A DNA stretch of 64,000 nucleotides from Saccharicrinis sp050296935 (GTDB taxonomy: Bacteria > Bacteroidota > Bacteroidia > Bacteroidales > Marinilabiliaceae), in contig JBNKRV010000248.1 in assembly GCA_050296935.1 (NCBI GenBank), forward strand, positions 62,001 to 126,000, written 5' to 3'. A model generated the notes under the pieces. The model saw only the letters and a program-made list of their open reading frames with translations. It had not been told where the DNA came from and made no database searches. A program made the position numbers and the translations under genes. This document shows positions 52,936 to 61,534 of this stretch, piece by piece (within the stretch, counting starts at the first letter, position 1; each line of letters starts with the position of its first letter).

Positions 52936-54114
52936 TTACAAAGGACGGATAAATACCATATCTCCTTTATTAAGTAACTTTTCACCAATAGGAATTTCCA
53001 TTAAACAATCCGCATGACACAGGGCTCCGATATGGGCTGAGCCATGAAATTTAATGGGTTCTACCTTACTATCACTGGTAATTTGAGCCGGCACAAACAT
53101 ATGCCGGTCTGTTTTTCTGCGTTTAAATTCATTTTGAACGGGCAATTGAAACACCTGCGGTTTCCATTTGCAACCCTGTAATGCATACATAAAGGGTTTC
53201 ACATACAATTCAAACTGAATAAACGAAGCCACCGGATTACCGGATAGTCCAAAAATGTATTTCCCCTTACCATAGGCAAATACCATGGGCTTACCGGGCT
53301 GAATCGCTGTTTTATCAACTTCAATAGTGAGTCCCAGTTCTTTGATCATATCAGGCACTAAATCATACTCACCAACCGATACACCTCCACTCATGATTAA
53401 TACATCACTTTTGTCGAGGGCTGCAGCAATGTTTTTTTTCAGAGAAGTGACATCATCCTTAAGTATACCATTATACTGACAGGAAAGCCACATTGATTTT
53501 AGCTGACCCATAATCTGAGATGCATTGCTATTGCGAATCTGATATGGCTCCGGCTTTTGATCAGGTTCTACCAGCTCAGTGCCGGTAACCATGATCGTTA
53601 TTTCTGGTTTTTTAAATACTAATACTTCTGCATATCCGGCTCCTGCAAGTAAGGGCATATGCTTTGGTTGAAGGCATGTATTTACGGGAACAACAACATC
53701 TCCGATTTTAAAATCTTCACCTTGATGGCATACATTTGTTTTTGAAGACAGATTTGTACAGCGTACCTGATTTTCATTTAACGTTTCAGAATCCTCTTGC
53801 ATAAATACCATATCTGCACCTTCCGGCAAAGGAGCCCCGGTCATAATTTTTACACACTGACCCGATGATAACTTGATTTGTACATCTTTACCTGCATGAA
53901 TGGTATCCATTACGGTTAACGTTTTATCCAGATCTGCCCTTGCACATGCGTAGCCATCCATCGCCGATTTATGAAAGGGTGGCATGTTAACATCGTAAGT
54001 TACATCTTCGGCTAAAACGGCGTATAAGGCCTCTTGTAGTTTTACCTTGTGGGTTTGTTTTGAGATGGCTTTATTTAAAATCCGATCCTGTGCATCCTGA
54101 AAAGTTAACATCAT
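52936..54114 (-). CDS. moeA: Molybdopterin molybdotransferase
   Basis: A 392-residue protein with MPPFHKSAMDGYA, MTGAPLPEGADMV, TGTELV, VLIMSGGVSVGEYDLVPDM and FGLSGNPVASF, all MoeA hallmarks. It inserts molybdenum into adenylylated molybdopterin. The frame extends to 54165, but the ATG at 54114 lies after the small palindromic repeat at 54149-54185 and gives the standard N-terminus. Its position after an FNR-like regulator links Moco supply to nitrate use. Confidence 0.94.
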   Translation of the reverse strand: MMLTFQDAQDRILNKAISKQTHKVKLQEALYAVLAEDVTYDVNMPPFHKSAMDGYACARADLDKTLTVMDTIHAGKDVQIKLSSGQCVKIMTGAPLPEGADMVFMQEDSETLNENQVRCTNLSSKTNVCHQGEDFKIGDVVVPVNTCLQPKHMPLLAGAGYAEVLVFKKPEITIMVTGTELVEPDQKPEPYQIRNSNASQIMGQLKSMWLSCQYNGILKDDVTSLKKNIAAALDKSDVLIMSGGVSVGEYDLVPDMIKELGLTIEVDKTAIQPGKPMVFAYGKGKYIFGLSGNPVASFIQFELYVKPFMYALQGCKWKPQVFQLPVQNEFKRRKTDRHMFVPAQITSDSKVEPIKFHGSAHIGALCHADCLMEIPIGEKLLNKGDMVFIRPL

Positions 54115-54148
54115 CGTTTTATAATTTACTATATGCGAATATGACAAG

Positions 54149-54185
54149 TAACCTGAATTCGACATTATATATTGAATTCAGGTTA
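54149..54185. repeat. Repeat family B, minimal palindrome
   Basis: taacctgaattc and gaattcaggtta form a 12-bp perfect inverted repeat with a 13-bp centre and no element interior. It lies between the FNR-like gene and moeA and could act as an attenuating hairpin for moeA. Confidence 0.75.
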
Positions 54186-54210
54186 GTATTGCTGAAGATA
54201 AATGCTGAAA

Positions 54211-54918
54211 TCAGCCTTCCAGAAAATAGCCATGTTCGCTTAGCTTTGCCTCCATCTTTGGCATGTCAGGAATTCCAATTCTTTTTCCCTTAACAATGAG
54301 TAAGCCTTCCTTTTTAAGTGCGGAAATCACCCTGATAACCTGTTCTTGTGAAGTACCTGCGAAATCGGCTATATCTTTACGAGATAAAGTTAAGTTAAAA
54401 AATCCATCTGACTGACCAAACTTTCTCTTTATAAACAACAATCCATTAATTACTTTATCCTTAACAGTCATCTTACCAAAACGTTTTGCATTGGCTTCAC
54501 TTTTCTGTAACTGATCGGCATAAAAAAGCATAAAATCAAACATCAGTTCAGGTGTCTGATGTAGCATATCTATTAATATCTTTGATGAAAAATGGCATAA
54601 AACAGTATCGGAAAGCGCACTGGCACTTATATCATATAAGTAGTTGGTACCAAATCCCCGGTGTCCTACAATCTCCCCATCCTTTGAAAAACGGATAATC
54701 TGAGAGTTTCTTCCATCTGTTTGCTTGTATACTTTTACACTACCCTCATAAATAAAATACAAACCACTAACCGGGGCTCCTTCCAGAATAAATTGCTGAC
54801 CGGTCTGACAACGGAAGGCATTCTTCTGTGAAACAAAGGGCTGCAGGCTTTCCTTATCGATATGTTTTTTAATGAGACATTCGGAGTTTTCACATGTTTT
54901 ACAATTCGCTTTAACCAT
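54211..54918 (-). CDS. FNR-like regulator 1, inside the nitrate/Moco operon
   Basis: A 235-residue CRP/FNR-family protein: N-terminal Cys cluster (Cys6, Cys9, Cys14), effector domain with EGAPVSGLYFIYEGSVKVY, and C-terminal helix-turn-helix LSRKDIADFAGTSQEQVIRVISALKKEGL. Cys108 lies 94 residues after Cys14; in E. coli FNR the distance from Cys29 to Cys122 is 93, so a [4Fe-4S] oxygen sensor is plausible. In the recognition helix the FNR Glu and Arg are kept (E-x3-R) but Ser212 is replaced by Ile. It starts 14 bp after the ABC ATPase stop. Confidence 0.9.
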   Translation of the reverse strand: MVKANCKTCENSECLIKKHIDKESLQPFVSQKNAFRCQTGQQFILEGAPVSGLYFIYEGSVKVYKQTDGRNSQIIRFSKDGEIVGHRGFGTNYLYDISASALSDTVLCHFSSKILIDMLHQTPELMFDFMLFYADQLQKSEANAKRFGKMTVKDKVINGLLFIKRKFGQSDGFFNLTLSRKDIADFAGTSQEQVIRVISALKKEGLLIVKGKRIGIPDMPKMEAKLSEHGYFLEG

Positions 54919-54932
54919 AGGGTTTGTTTTTT

Positions 54933-55718
54933 TTAATGATCAAGAAACTCCAGCAAATGCTGACGATGCTGATAAAATTCCGGATGTTGAATCGTTTCCT
55001 TTCTATGTCGTGGACGCTCGAGATTTATATGTGCTACATCACCCACTTTTGCATATGGTCCACCTGTCATCATAATCACACGATCCGATAAAAATATGGC
55101 TTCATCCACATCATGCGTCACCATAATAGCTGTAATTTTTTCCTTCGCCCATACATCAATCAGCACGTCTTGCAACTCAACCCGTGTCATGGAATCTAAC
55201 ATTCCAAAGGGCTCATCCAACAATAAAACTTTTGGCTTAAGCGCAAAAGCTCTGGCAATTCCTACCCGCTGTTGCATACCCTGCGACAGGCTTTTTGCTT
55301 TTTGATGAAAGGAATCTGACAAACCTACTTTGTCTAAATAATATTTGCAAATATCTTCTCGTTGTTTTTTGGTAGCATGTGCAAAAACCTGCTTTACACC
55401 CAACATTACATTCTCCAATGCCGTCATCCATGGAAATAAACTGGGTGATTGAAACACCACAGCTCTATCCGGACCTGCGCCATCTATTTTATTGGCTTCC
55501 AGGAGTATTCTACCTTTTGTGATTTCGTTTAATCCCGCTATCATAGTGAGCAAGGTTGATTTTCCACAACCAGAATGGCCTATGATTGAAATAAACTCTT
55601 TTTCTTTGATCTGAAGTTGGAAGTCCTCTAAAACCACAAATTCTCCATTACTCATGGGATATGATTTTTTTAAATCGACACACTCCAACATTATTTTTTC
55701 TGATGTTACTGTGTTCAT
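54933..55718 (-). CDS. nrtD: Nitrate ABC transporter ATP-binding protein (NrtD-like)
   Basis: A 261-residue ATPase with Walker A GHSGCGKSTL, signature LSQGMQQRVGIARAFALKPKVLLLDEPFGMLD (Walker B included) and the switch His in MVTHDVDEAI. It belongs to the nitrate/sulfonate/taurine group. Located 10 bp after the second ATPase gene; both ATPases probably form a heterodimer. Confidence 0.9.
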   Translation of the reverse strand: MNTVTSEKIMLECVDLKKSYPMSNGEFVVLEDFQLQIKEKEFISIIGHSGCGKSTLLTMIAGLNEITKGRILLEANKIDGAGPDRAVVFQSPSLFPWMTALENVMLGVKQVFAHATKKQREDICKYYLDKVGLSDSFHQKAKSLSQGMQQRVGIARAFALKPKVLLLDEPFGMLDSMTRVELQDVLIDVWAKEKITAIMVTHDVDEAIFLSDRVIMMTGGPYAKVGDVAHINLERPRHRKETIQHPEFYQHRQHLLEFLDH

Positions 55719-55728
55719 AGCTCTGGCT

Positions 55729-56592
55729 TTAACGGTTAATTACAAATCTGTTTCTTGGCTTAATCCTGGGCTGAATATCAGGTAACTCAAATACCTCATT
55801 CTTATTGGCTGATCTATGAACTCCAACTTCATTCAGATAGGCGATAATCGCATTTCGTTCTTTTTTAAAATTCAGATCGGCATTTATAGCCGCCTTGTCT
55901 CTGGGTCTTTTAAAGTCTATCTGAAATTCTGTACCTAAAGTTGATTTCGGACCAGGAGTTAAAGGGATAACCCTATCGGCCAATAAAATACCTTCATCAA
56001 CATCATTAGTAATTAGCATGATTGTTTTCTTCGACTCCCTCCAAATTTTTTCTATCTCAATTTGTAACGACCCTCTTGTTAAAGCATCCAGTGCACTTAA
56101 TGGTTCATCCATCAAAAGTATCTCAGGATCCATTGCCAGAGCCCGGGCCACAGAAACTCTCTGTCTCATACCACCTGAAAGTTCAGTTGGTTTTTTATGT
56201 AGTGCAGGGGTTAAATTAACCATCCCAACATATTTTTTTACAATTTCCAGCCGCTCCTTAGCTTTCATATCCGGAAAAACCTGCTTCACTGCCAGCTCCA
56301 CATTTCCCTGAACAGAAAGCCAGGGAAGTAAAGAGTAGTTTTGAAAAATCACTCCTCTATCCGGCCCCGGACCACTAATTTTTTCCCCTTTCAGAAATAT
56401 CTCTCCCTCATCAGGTTGAATTAATCCGGCTATTAAACTAATCAGGGTTGTTTTTCCACTTCCGGTAAATCCAACGATTGCAATAAATTCACCTTCTTCA
56501 ATACTTAAATTAATGTCCTTTAATACTTCAACCTTTTTATCGCCTGAACCATATGATTTGGACACATTCCTTAATTCTAAAAATGCTGCCAT
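55729..56592 (-). CDS. nrtC: Nitrate ABC transporter ATP-binding protein (NrtC-like, without substrate domain)
   Basis: A 287-residue ATPase with Walker A GFTGSGKTTL, signature LSGGMRQRVSVARALAMDPEILLMDEPLSALD and TNDVDEGI; the position usually held by the switch His is Asn. Cyanobacterial NrtC carries an extra C-terminal NrtA-like domain; here only the ATPase and a short tail (residues ~235-287) are present. Located 27 bp after the permease gene. The missing His suggests a degenerate site in the heterodimer with the neighbouring ATPase. Confidence 0.87.
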   Translation of the reverse strand: MAAFLELRNVSKSYGSGDKKVEVLKDINLSIEEGEFIAIVGFTGSGKTTLISLIAGLIQPDEGEIFLKGEKISGPGPDRGVIFQNYSLLPWLSVQGNVELAVKQVFPDMKAKERLEIVKKYVGMVNLTPALHKKPTELSGGMRQRVSVARALAMDPEILLMDEPLSALDALTRGSLQIEIEKIWRESKKTIMLITNDVDEGILLADRVIPLTPGPKSTLGTEFQIDFKRPRDKAAINADLNFKKERNAIIAYLNEVGVHRSANKNEVFELPDIQPRIKPRNRFVINR

Positions 56593-56619
56593 ATTAAAAA
56601 GTAGTTTAAAGATGAATTA

Positions 56620-57708
56620 CTAACTATCGAAGCTTGCCAGTTTTTGAATAAACATCATAATCCGGTCTAACAGAAATCCAATAATACCAATAACAAACAT
56701 GGCTACAATAATCTTTGCATTAGAATCATTTGCTCCATTCTGGAATTCTTCCCAAACAAAAGAACCTAAACCGGGGCTTTGAGCCAGTAGTTCAATGGCA
56801 ATAAGTACCATCCATGAAACCGATAGGGTAATACGTAACCCTGTAAATATCATTGGAATAGAAGCTGGCAATATCACTTTAAACACATTACTAAACACCC
56901 CTAATCGCAATACTTTTGAAACATTCAGATAATCTTTATCAACAGAAGAAACCCCCATAGCCGTATTTACTAATGTGGCCCACATACTGCAGAATCCTAC
57001 ACTTATAAAGGATATCACAAAGGATTTATCAGAATCGGAATTGGCCAGTACAGTTTTTACTACCATAGACACTAAAAGCAGCCAGACTACAGGAGAAACG
57101 GGTTTTAATATTTGTATGATCCAGTTTAACGATGTACGCAAGGTTTCGCTCAGACCCAGCACGATACCTGCCGGTATGGCTAATAATGCTGCTAATAAAA
57201 ATCCGGCAAACACAGTTTCTAAACTGGTAATAATCTGATCTACAAAGGAAGGGCGGCCGGTGTAAGTTATTTCTGCCTGACCGGCAGCTTTTCTTTTTTT
57301 GTTGATCGCAGCAGTTCTCTCTTTAAAATCAGATTTACTTTTAGCTATCATTTTATGATCTTCCCACAATGCAATAGCTCCATCTATAACATCTGAAGGA
57401 GATGGTAATGAGTTTGGTTTGCAGCTTAAATCACCGGAATCGATGCATTCCTGCATTTTCAAAGCCGCTTCATCACCCTGAACATCTCTGGTTTTCTCAA
57501 TTTTTCTTTCTCTCTCGATTTTATATAAATAACCGGCGCCAATATTACATACGCCCAGAAAAATAAAAACGGATAAAACCGGCACTACAATTTGCTTGAG
57601 TACCAACCGGATATTTTTTTCTATCTCTTGTCCTTTAATGAGTTGAATGAGTGGTTCAAAAAAGCCGAGACCTACCCATTTTAATGCCTGTATTATTTTT
57701 GATTCCAT
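56620..57708 (-). CDS. nrtB: Nitrate ABC transporter permease
   Basis: A 362-residue inner membrane permease of the BPD_transp_1 type, with about seven helices in the C-terminal 220 residues and a membrane-anchored N-terminal extension (about 1-130) that contains a Cys pair (Cys92, Cys96 region, CIDSGDLSCKP). The coupling region is the EAA-like segment KVLRLGVFSNVFKVILPASIPMIFTGLR. The N-terminal extension is typical for NrtB of this type. It follows the structured intergenic region after nrtA. Confidence 0.88.
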   Translation of the reverse strand: MESKIIQALKWVGLGFFEPLIQLIKGQEIEKNIRLVLKQIVVPVLSVFIFLGVCNIGAGYLYKIERERKIEKTRDVQGDEAALKMQECIDSGDLSCKPNSLPSPSDVIDGAIALWEDHKMIAKSKSDFKERTAAINKKRKAAGQAEITYTGRPSFVDQIITSLETVFAGFLLAALLAIPAGIVLGLSETLRTSLNWIIQILKPVSPVVWLLLVSMVVKTVLANSDSDKSFVISFISVGFCSMWATLVNTAMGVSSVDKDYLNVSKVLRLGVFSNVFKVILPASIPMIFTGLRITLSVSWMVLIAIELLAQSPGLGSFVWEEFQNGANDSNAKIIVAMFVIGIIGFLLDRIMMFIQKLASFDS

Positions 57709-57763
57709 AAAAGTCTTTTTTTAGTTGGATTGATGGTGGTTTACATTTACCGTTTTTTTAAAA

Positions 57764-57835
57764 TTTTTAGTTGTGAGATAAGGTACACCTTACTTCCGGA
57801 AAGAGATGTACCTTATCAGACTCACCAACTAAAAA
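57764..57835 (-). ncRNA. Long imperfect hairpin between nrtA and nrtB
   Basis: An 11-bp perfect stem gataaggtaca (57777-57787) / tgtaccttatc (57807-57817) is extended outward by agttgtgag / ctcaccaact and T/A runs. The tip contains ttccggaa. The hairpin is about 56 bp upstream of the nrtB start on the - strand. No T run follows it, so an RNA processing, stabilising or attenuating structure is more likely than a terminator. Confidence 0.45.
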
Positions 57836-57911
57836 ACGTGTTCATGCTAAAGGTTAGGTCTGGCAATCGTAACCCGGTTCAAAAACCTATATGAACCCAC
57901 TTTTTTCTTTT

Positions 57912-58054
57912 GTATCAAGATACAAGTATTAAGTATCAAGATGATTTACAGCTTGACATATACATTTCTGATATCCAGAACATTACTTTCCTTCTGAAAC
58001 AGAAATGTTCAAAGCATGTACGTCTTGATACTTGTATCTAGATACTTATATCAA
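57912..58054 (-). repeat. Repeat family D, paired inverted clusters bounding ~80 bp
   Basis: gtatcaagatacaagtatta at 57912 and the inverted cttgatacttgtatctagat at 58023 bracket an interior that itself has acatttctg/cagaaatgt arms. The whole unit could fold into one hairpin of ~145 bp just after the nrtA stop. Confidence 0.6.
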
Positions 58055-58058
58055 ATCA

Positions 58059-59441
58059 CTAAATATCTTTATTACCAATTGAGAATTTAGTCAGATACTC
58101 ATTGGGTTTCTTTCCATCGAATTCTATTCCATCAATAAAATCAGAGGTAGCTACTTTATAACCATCTGTTGCAGGAATATCAGATGCTGGAATTTTTCCT
58201 TCAGCCACTAACAATTCAGCAGCTTTTTTCCAGATCTCCGGCTTGTATACTTTTTTAGCTGTAGACTGATACCACTCATCTGATTTTGGTTCAGAAATTT
58301 GTCCCCAACGACGCATCTGAGTCAAAAACCAAACAGCATCTGAATAAAAAGGATAGGTTGCATGGTACCTGTAAAACACATTAAAATCAGGTAACGATCT
58401 CTTATCACCTCTTTCGAACTCAAAAGTTCCAGTCATAGAGTTGGCAATCACTATAGAATCAGCTCCCACATAATCTGATTTAGAAAGAATACCTACAGCT
58501 TTGGCTCTGTTTGCAGGTTCATCTAACCATTTTCCAGCTCTGATTAAAGCTTTAGTAACGGCTATTGCAGTATTTGGATTTTCGGTTATGAATTTTTCTG
58601 TCATTACAAATACCTTCTCCGGATTGTTCTTCCAGATTTCATAGTTAGTAACAACAGGTACTCCGATTTGCTTAAACACAGCCTGCTGATTCCAGGGTTC
58701 ACCAACACAATATCCGTAAATGGTTCCGGCTTCAAGAGTAGCGGGCATTTGTGGTGGCGGAGTTACCGACAATAACACATCGGCATCTACCTGACCCTGA
58801 ATATTATCTGATGTATACATTCCGGGATGAATTCCGGCTGCTGCTAACCAATATCTGATTTCGTAGTTGTGCGTTGATACCGGGAAAACCATACCCATTT
58901 TAAACGGGCTACCATTATCTTTATACTCCTTAATAACCGGCTTAAGTGCATCGGCTTTAATCGGGTGAACTAATTTTCCATCTCCGTCTGAAGGAACATT
59001 TTTTTTCATTTTATCCCAAATTGCATTGGAAACCGTAATTCCATTTCCATTTAAGTCCATTGAAAAAGGCGTTACCAAGTTTGCCTGGCGTCCAAAACCA
59101 CAAGCTGCTGCAATAGGCTGACCAGCCAACATGTGTGATCCATCTAATTCTCCGTCAATCACCCGATCCAATACATTTTTCCAGTTACTCTGTGCCTCAA
59201 TGGTTACAAACAACCCTTCATCTTCAAAATAACCCAACTCTTTAGCTATCGCTAACGGAGCCATATCCGTTAACTTGATAAATCCAAAAGTCAACTGAGG
59301 CTTTTCAATTAATAAACCGGCAGACTCAGTTTCGGTGGAAACAGATGCTGATGATTTTTTTCCGGATCCGCCACATGATGTTAATAAGGCTGCTAATCCG
59401 AATATTAATGCACTCTTTCTTATGATATTATACTTTTTCAT
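58059..59441 (-). CDS. nrtA: Nitrate-binding lipoprotein NrtA
   Basis: A 460-residue lipoprotein (lipobox LLTSC) of the NrtA/CmpA family, with the segments FGFIKLTDMAPLAIAKELGYF, HMLAGQPIAAACGFG, FPVSTHNYEIRYWLAAAGI, GTIYGYCVGEPWNQQAVF and PDFNVFYRYHATYPFYSDA that surround the ligand. It binds nitrate and/or nitrite in the periplasm and delivers it to NrtB. The frame extends 7 codons upstream, but the ATG at 59441 starts the signal peptide. A D-type repeat and a palindrome lie upstream at 59455 and 59505. Confidence 0.94.
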   Translation of the reverse strand: MKKYNIIRKSALIFGLAALLTSCGGSGKKSSASVSTETESAGLLIEKPQLTFGFIKLTDMAPLAIAKELGYFEDEGLFVTIEAQSNWKNVLDRVIDGELDGSHMLAGQPIAAACGFGRQANLVTPFSMDLNGNGITVSNAIWDKMKKNVPSDGDGKLVHPIKADALKPVIKEYKDNGSPFKMGMVFPVSTHNYEIRYWLAAAGIHPGMYTSDNIQGQVDADVLLSVTPPPQMPATLEAGTIYGYCVGEPWNQQAVFKQIGVPVVTNYEIWKNNPEKVFVMTEKFITENPNTAIAVTKALIRAGKWLDEPANRAKAVGILSKSDYVGADSIVIANSMTGTFEFERGDKRSLPDFNVFYRYHATYPFYSDAVWFLTQMRRWGQISEPKSDEWYQSTAKKVYKPEIWKKAAELLVAEGKIPASDIPATDGYKVATSDFIDGIEFDGKKPNEYLTKFSIGNKDI

Positions 59442-59454
59442 ACTTTCTGATTTT

Positions 59455-59478
59455 AGTATCAAGATACAAGAATCACGA
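59455..59478 (-). repeat. Repeat family D, two-unit copy upstream of nrtA
   Basis: agtatcaagatacaagaatc: two linked agtatca/gataca units, 14 bp upstream of the nrtA ATG on the - strand. Confidence 0.5.
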
Positions 59479-59504
59479 CTTACGGACTCCGATATTTTCT
59501 ATTG

Positions 59505-59528
59505 GTCCACAAAACTAAATCTGTGGAC
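59505..59528 (-). promoter_or_regulatory. Palindrome overlapping a likely nrtA -7 box
   Basis: gtccaca (59505-59511) and tgtggac (59522-59528) form a 7-bp inverted repeat. On the - strand the segment between and around them reads tagttttg (59510-59517), matching the TAnnTTTG -7 consensus. The palindrome would therefore overlap RNA polymerase and is a candidate repressor or activator site for the transporter. Confidence 0.4.
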
Positions 59529-59704
59529 TAAAAATTAGAGTCCCATATCATACTCTCTTGTAATTAATCCTGATAGATTCGTTTAAATTTTAGAGAAACC
59601 ATGACTACCACAGCTATTCTTATTATATGTTACTGCGTGATCAATTATTTACTGTGGTAATACAGGTTTCATTAAATATTTATGATTGGTATGTAAAGAT
59701 CTGC

Positions 59705-61054
59705 TTACAAAAACTTAGGTGTAAACGCTAACATCGCCCATCCCCATGACTGCATTCCCTGAATTTCCTGATCCGGATTACCAAACTTCAGTTGTTTCAT
59801 GGTATCAGTTATTCCAAACATTTGAGAATAACCTGCTTTAAACACCAACTCAGGGGCAAGTTTTTTCACGAATACTAAATCAAGCTCTGTACCTAAGGCT
59901 CCATCAAAACTCTCTCCACTTGTAGCATTCACTCTTTCTTCTGCCGACATAAACTGATGCAGGTGTGCTAACACTTTTGCTTTACCTACTTTAAAAGCTG
60001 TTTTTAAATAGATATCAACTAAACCAGCACTCATGGCATTTCCACCTCCATGCCCGTTACCCACATAAAAATAATCCATAAAACCATAAAACTTATGGTT
60101 TGTACCATATTTAGGCGACCATCCTTCTACTTTATCTCCCGACGTTTGGTCATCACCGCTTAAATAATCTATACCTAATAAAGGAGAACCTGTAACACCC
60201 GTTGCCTGAACATAAGCATTAATCATAAAACCTGATAAATCAATACTGGTAGCTCCTCCATTACCATCATCTACTTTATTGGCCGTTCCTCCGGTATAAA
60301 AAAACTGTCCTCCGAATTTCAATTTATCCGTTGAAAAGTTTGGTGATACCCCTAATGTAACATTACTATAAGTTTCATTAGCCACAGATGATGAATTGTA
60401 TATATCATTCTCAAGCATAATACCTATATTTCCACCACTAAAACTCTTTTTGTAATAAGCCATCTGCTGACTTTTGGGTAGTCCCAGATTAAAAATACGA
60501 GGATTTGCTCCTCCACCTGTAGTCACCATATATTCATTACCTACAAGCTTTGCGGGTTCCGGAGCCCCATCGCCATACCCGGGTTGATTCCAGCTAAACA
60601 TTACATCAAAACGGGTACTCTCATCTTTATACATATAACGGAATGCATCCAGCGATCGACCCTGCATAGCCCAATCTAAACTTCCAAAGAAACGATGATC
60701 ATCATATATTACTTCCTGACGCCCTATTCTAAAAGTTGATTTATCAGACAAGTAATAGTCTCCATAAGCCTCATGAGCACTTAACAACTGATCAGATTTA
60801 TTAATCTGCCCTGTTTCGCCCCAAATTCTAACATCTTGTAATGAGACCTTAAAGCCTACTTTCTCCTTTTTATAATCTGCAGTTAACCTGGCTCTGTGTT
60901 CAATAAATGCTGCTGGTTCCTGACCTTCAAATATCGGCTTTTTAAAACCATTACGCACCTCTCCCCTGGCTCGGTATTGTCCTGAAAAAGAAACTTGAGC
61001 TTTGCTTGTACCTAGACAAACAATAGCTGTAATCAGCGTTAATATTTTCTTCAT
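59705..61054 (-). CDS. Alginate-export-type outer membrane porin of the nitrate cluster
   Basis: A 449-residue beta-barrel protein. The ATG at 61054 gives a signal peptide (MKKILTLITAIVCLGTSKAQ); the longer frame from 61174 places 40 residues before it and is rejected. The start of the mature part (SFSGQYRARGEVRNGFK) and FRIGRQEVIYDDHRFFGSLDW are typical of Alginate_exp/AlgE-like 18-strand barrels. In this position it probably passes nitrate or nitrite through the outer membrane; this is inferred from the nrtABCD neighbours. Confidence 0.85.
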   Translation of the reverse strand: MKKILTLITAIVCLGTSKAQVSFSGQYRARGEVRNGFKKPIFEGQEPAAFIEHRARLTADYKKEKVGFKVSLQDVRIWGETGQINKSDQLLSAHEAYGDYYLSDKSTFRIGRQEVIYDDHRFFGSLDWAMQGRSLDAFRYMYKDESTRFDVMFSWNQPGYGDGAPEPAKLVGNEYMVTTGGGANPRIFNLGLPKSQQMAYYKKSFSGGNIGIMLENDIYNSSSVANETYSNVTLGVSPNFSTDKLKFGGQFFYTGGTANKVDDGNGGATSIDLSGFMINAYVQATGVTGSPLLGIDYLSGDDQTSGDKVEGWSPKYGTNHKFYGFMDYFYVGNGHGGGNAMSAGLVDIYLKTAFKVGKAKVLAHLHQFMSAEERVNATSGESFDGALGTELDLVFVKKLAPELVFKAGYSQMFGITDTMKQLKFGNPDQEIQGMQSWGWAMLAFTPKFL

Positions 61055-61480
61055 GTTTAAAAAATTAAATAAAACCTGATAACCGTTGTAAAATTCATTC
61101 ACATAATTGACTGTCAATAATTTTATACTGGTCATACCTGTTTCAAATTCGAATTTAAGTTTTAAACTCATCAAAAATTACTTCCGTTATTTTTACTCCG
61201 ACAATAATTTTTGATGCGTTTATGTTGAAAATTAATTTACTTGATTAAAATACCAGTATATTTTAAGAGCTCTTTTTCTTTATTTATAACAAGTACCTTA
61301 ATAAGCAAAACACTAAGAATCGTTTTACCATTATGCCGTTGCTCAATGGATTTTTAATTACTTACTTACTATGATTGATTCTGATGATAAAACTACGGTG
61401 TTTTAAACATGCTTTTTATGGCATTTATAATATTTTAGTAGTCTTTTTGTCACTTTTTTAGATGCGTATATACATAAAAA
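61055..61480. other. Intergenic region with a TTGAnnnTCAA palindrome
   Basis: About 425 bp between the porin and the second FNR-like gene, both on the - strand. attgactgtcaat at 61106-61118 is a perfect 13-bp palindrome centred ~58 bp upstream of the porin start. A similar one precedes moaA. Otherwise AT-rich with no gene. Confidence 0.4.
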
Positions 61481-61500
61481 AACCTGCGTAACCGCAGGTT
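61481..61500 (-). terminator. Bidirectional rho-independent terminator after FNR-like regulator 2
   Basis: aacctgcg/cgcaggtt (8-bp stem, 4-nt loop) with an A run on the left and T run on the right, 35 bp after the stop of the FNR-like gene. Confidence 0.85.
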
Positions 61501-61534
61501 TTTTTATGTATATTACTGTATATGTGCCTCTTAA

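Noticed and set aside
57764..57835. Hairpin as a standard rho-independent terminator between nrtA and nrtB
   Set aside because: The stem is followed by mixed A and T rather than a clean T run on the - strand, and the next gene belongs to the same transporter.
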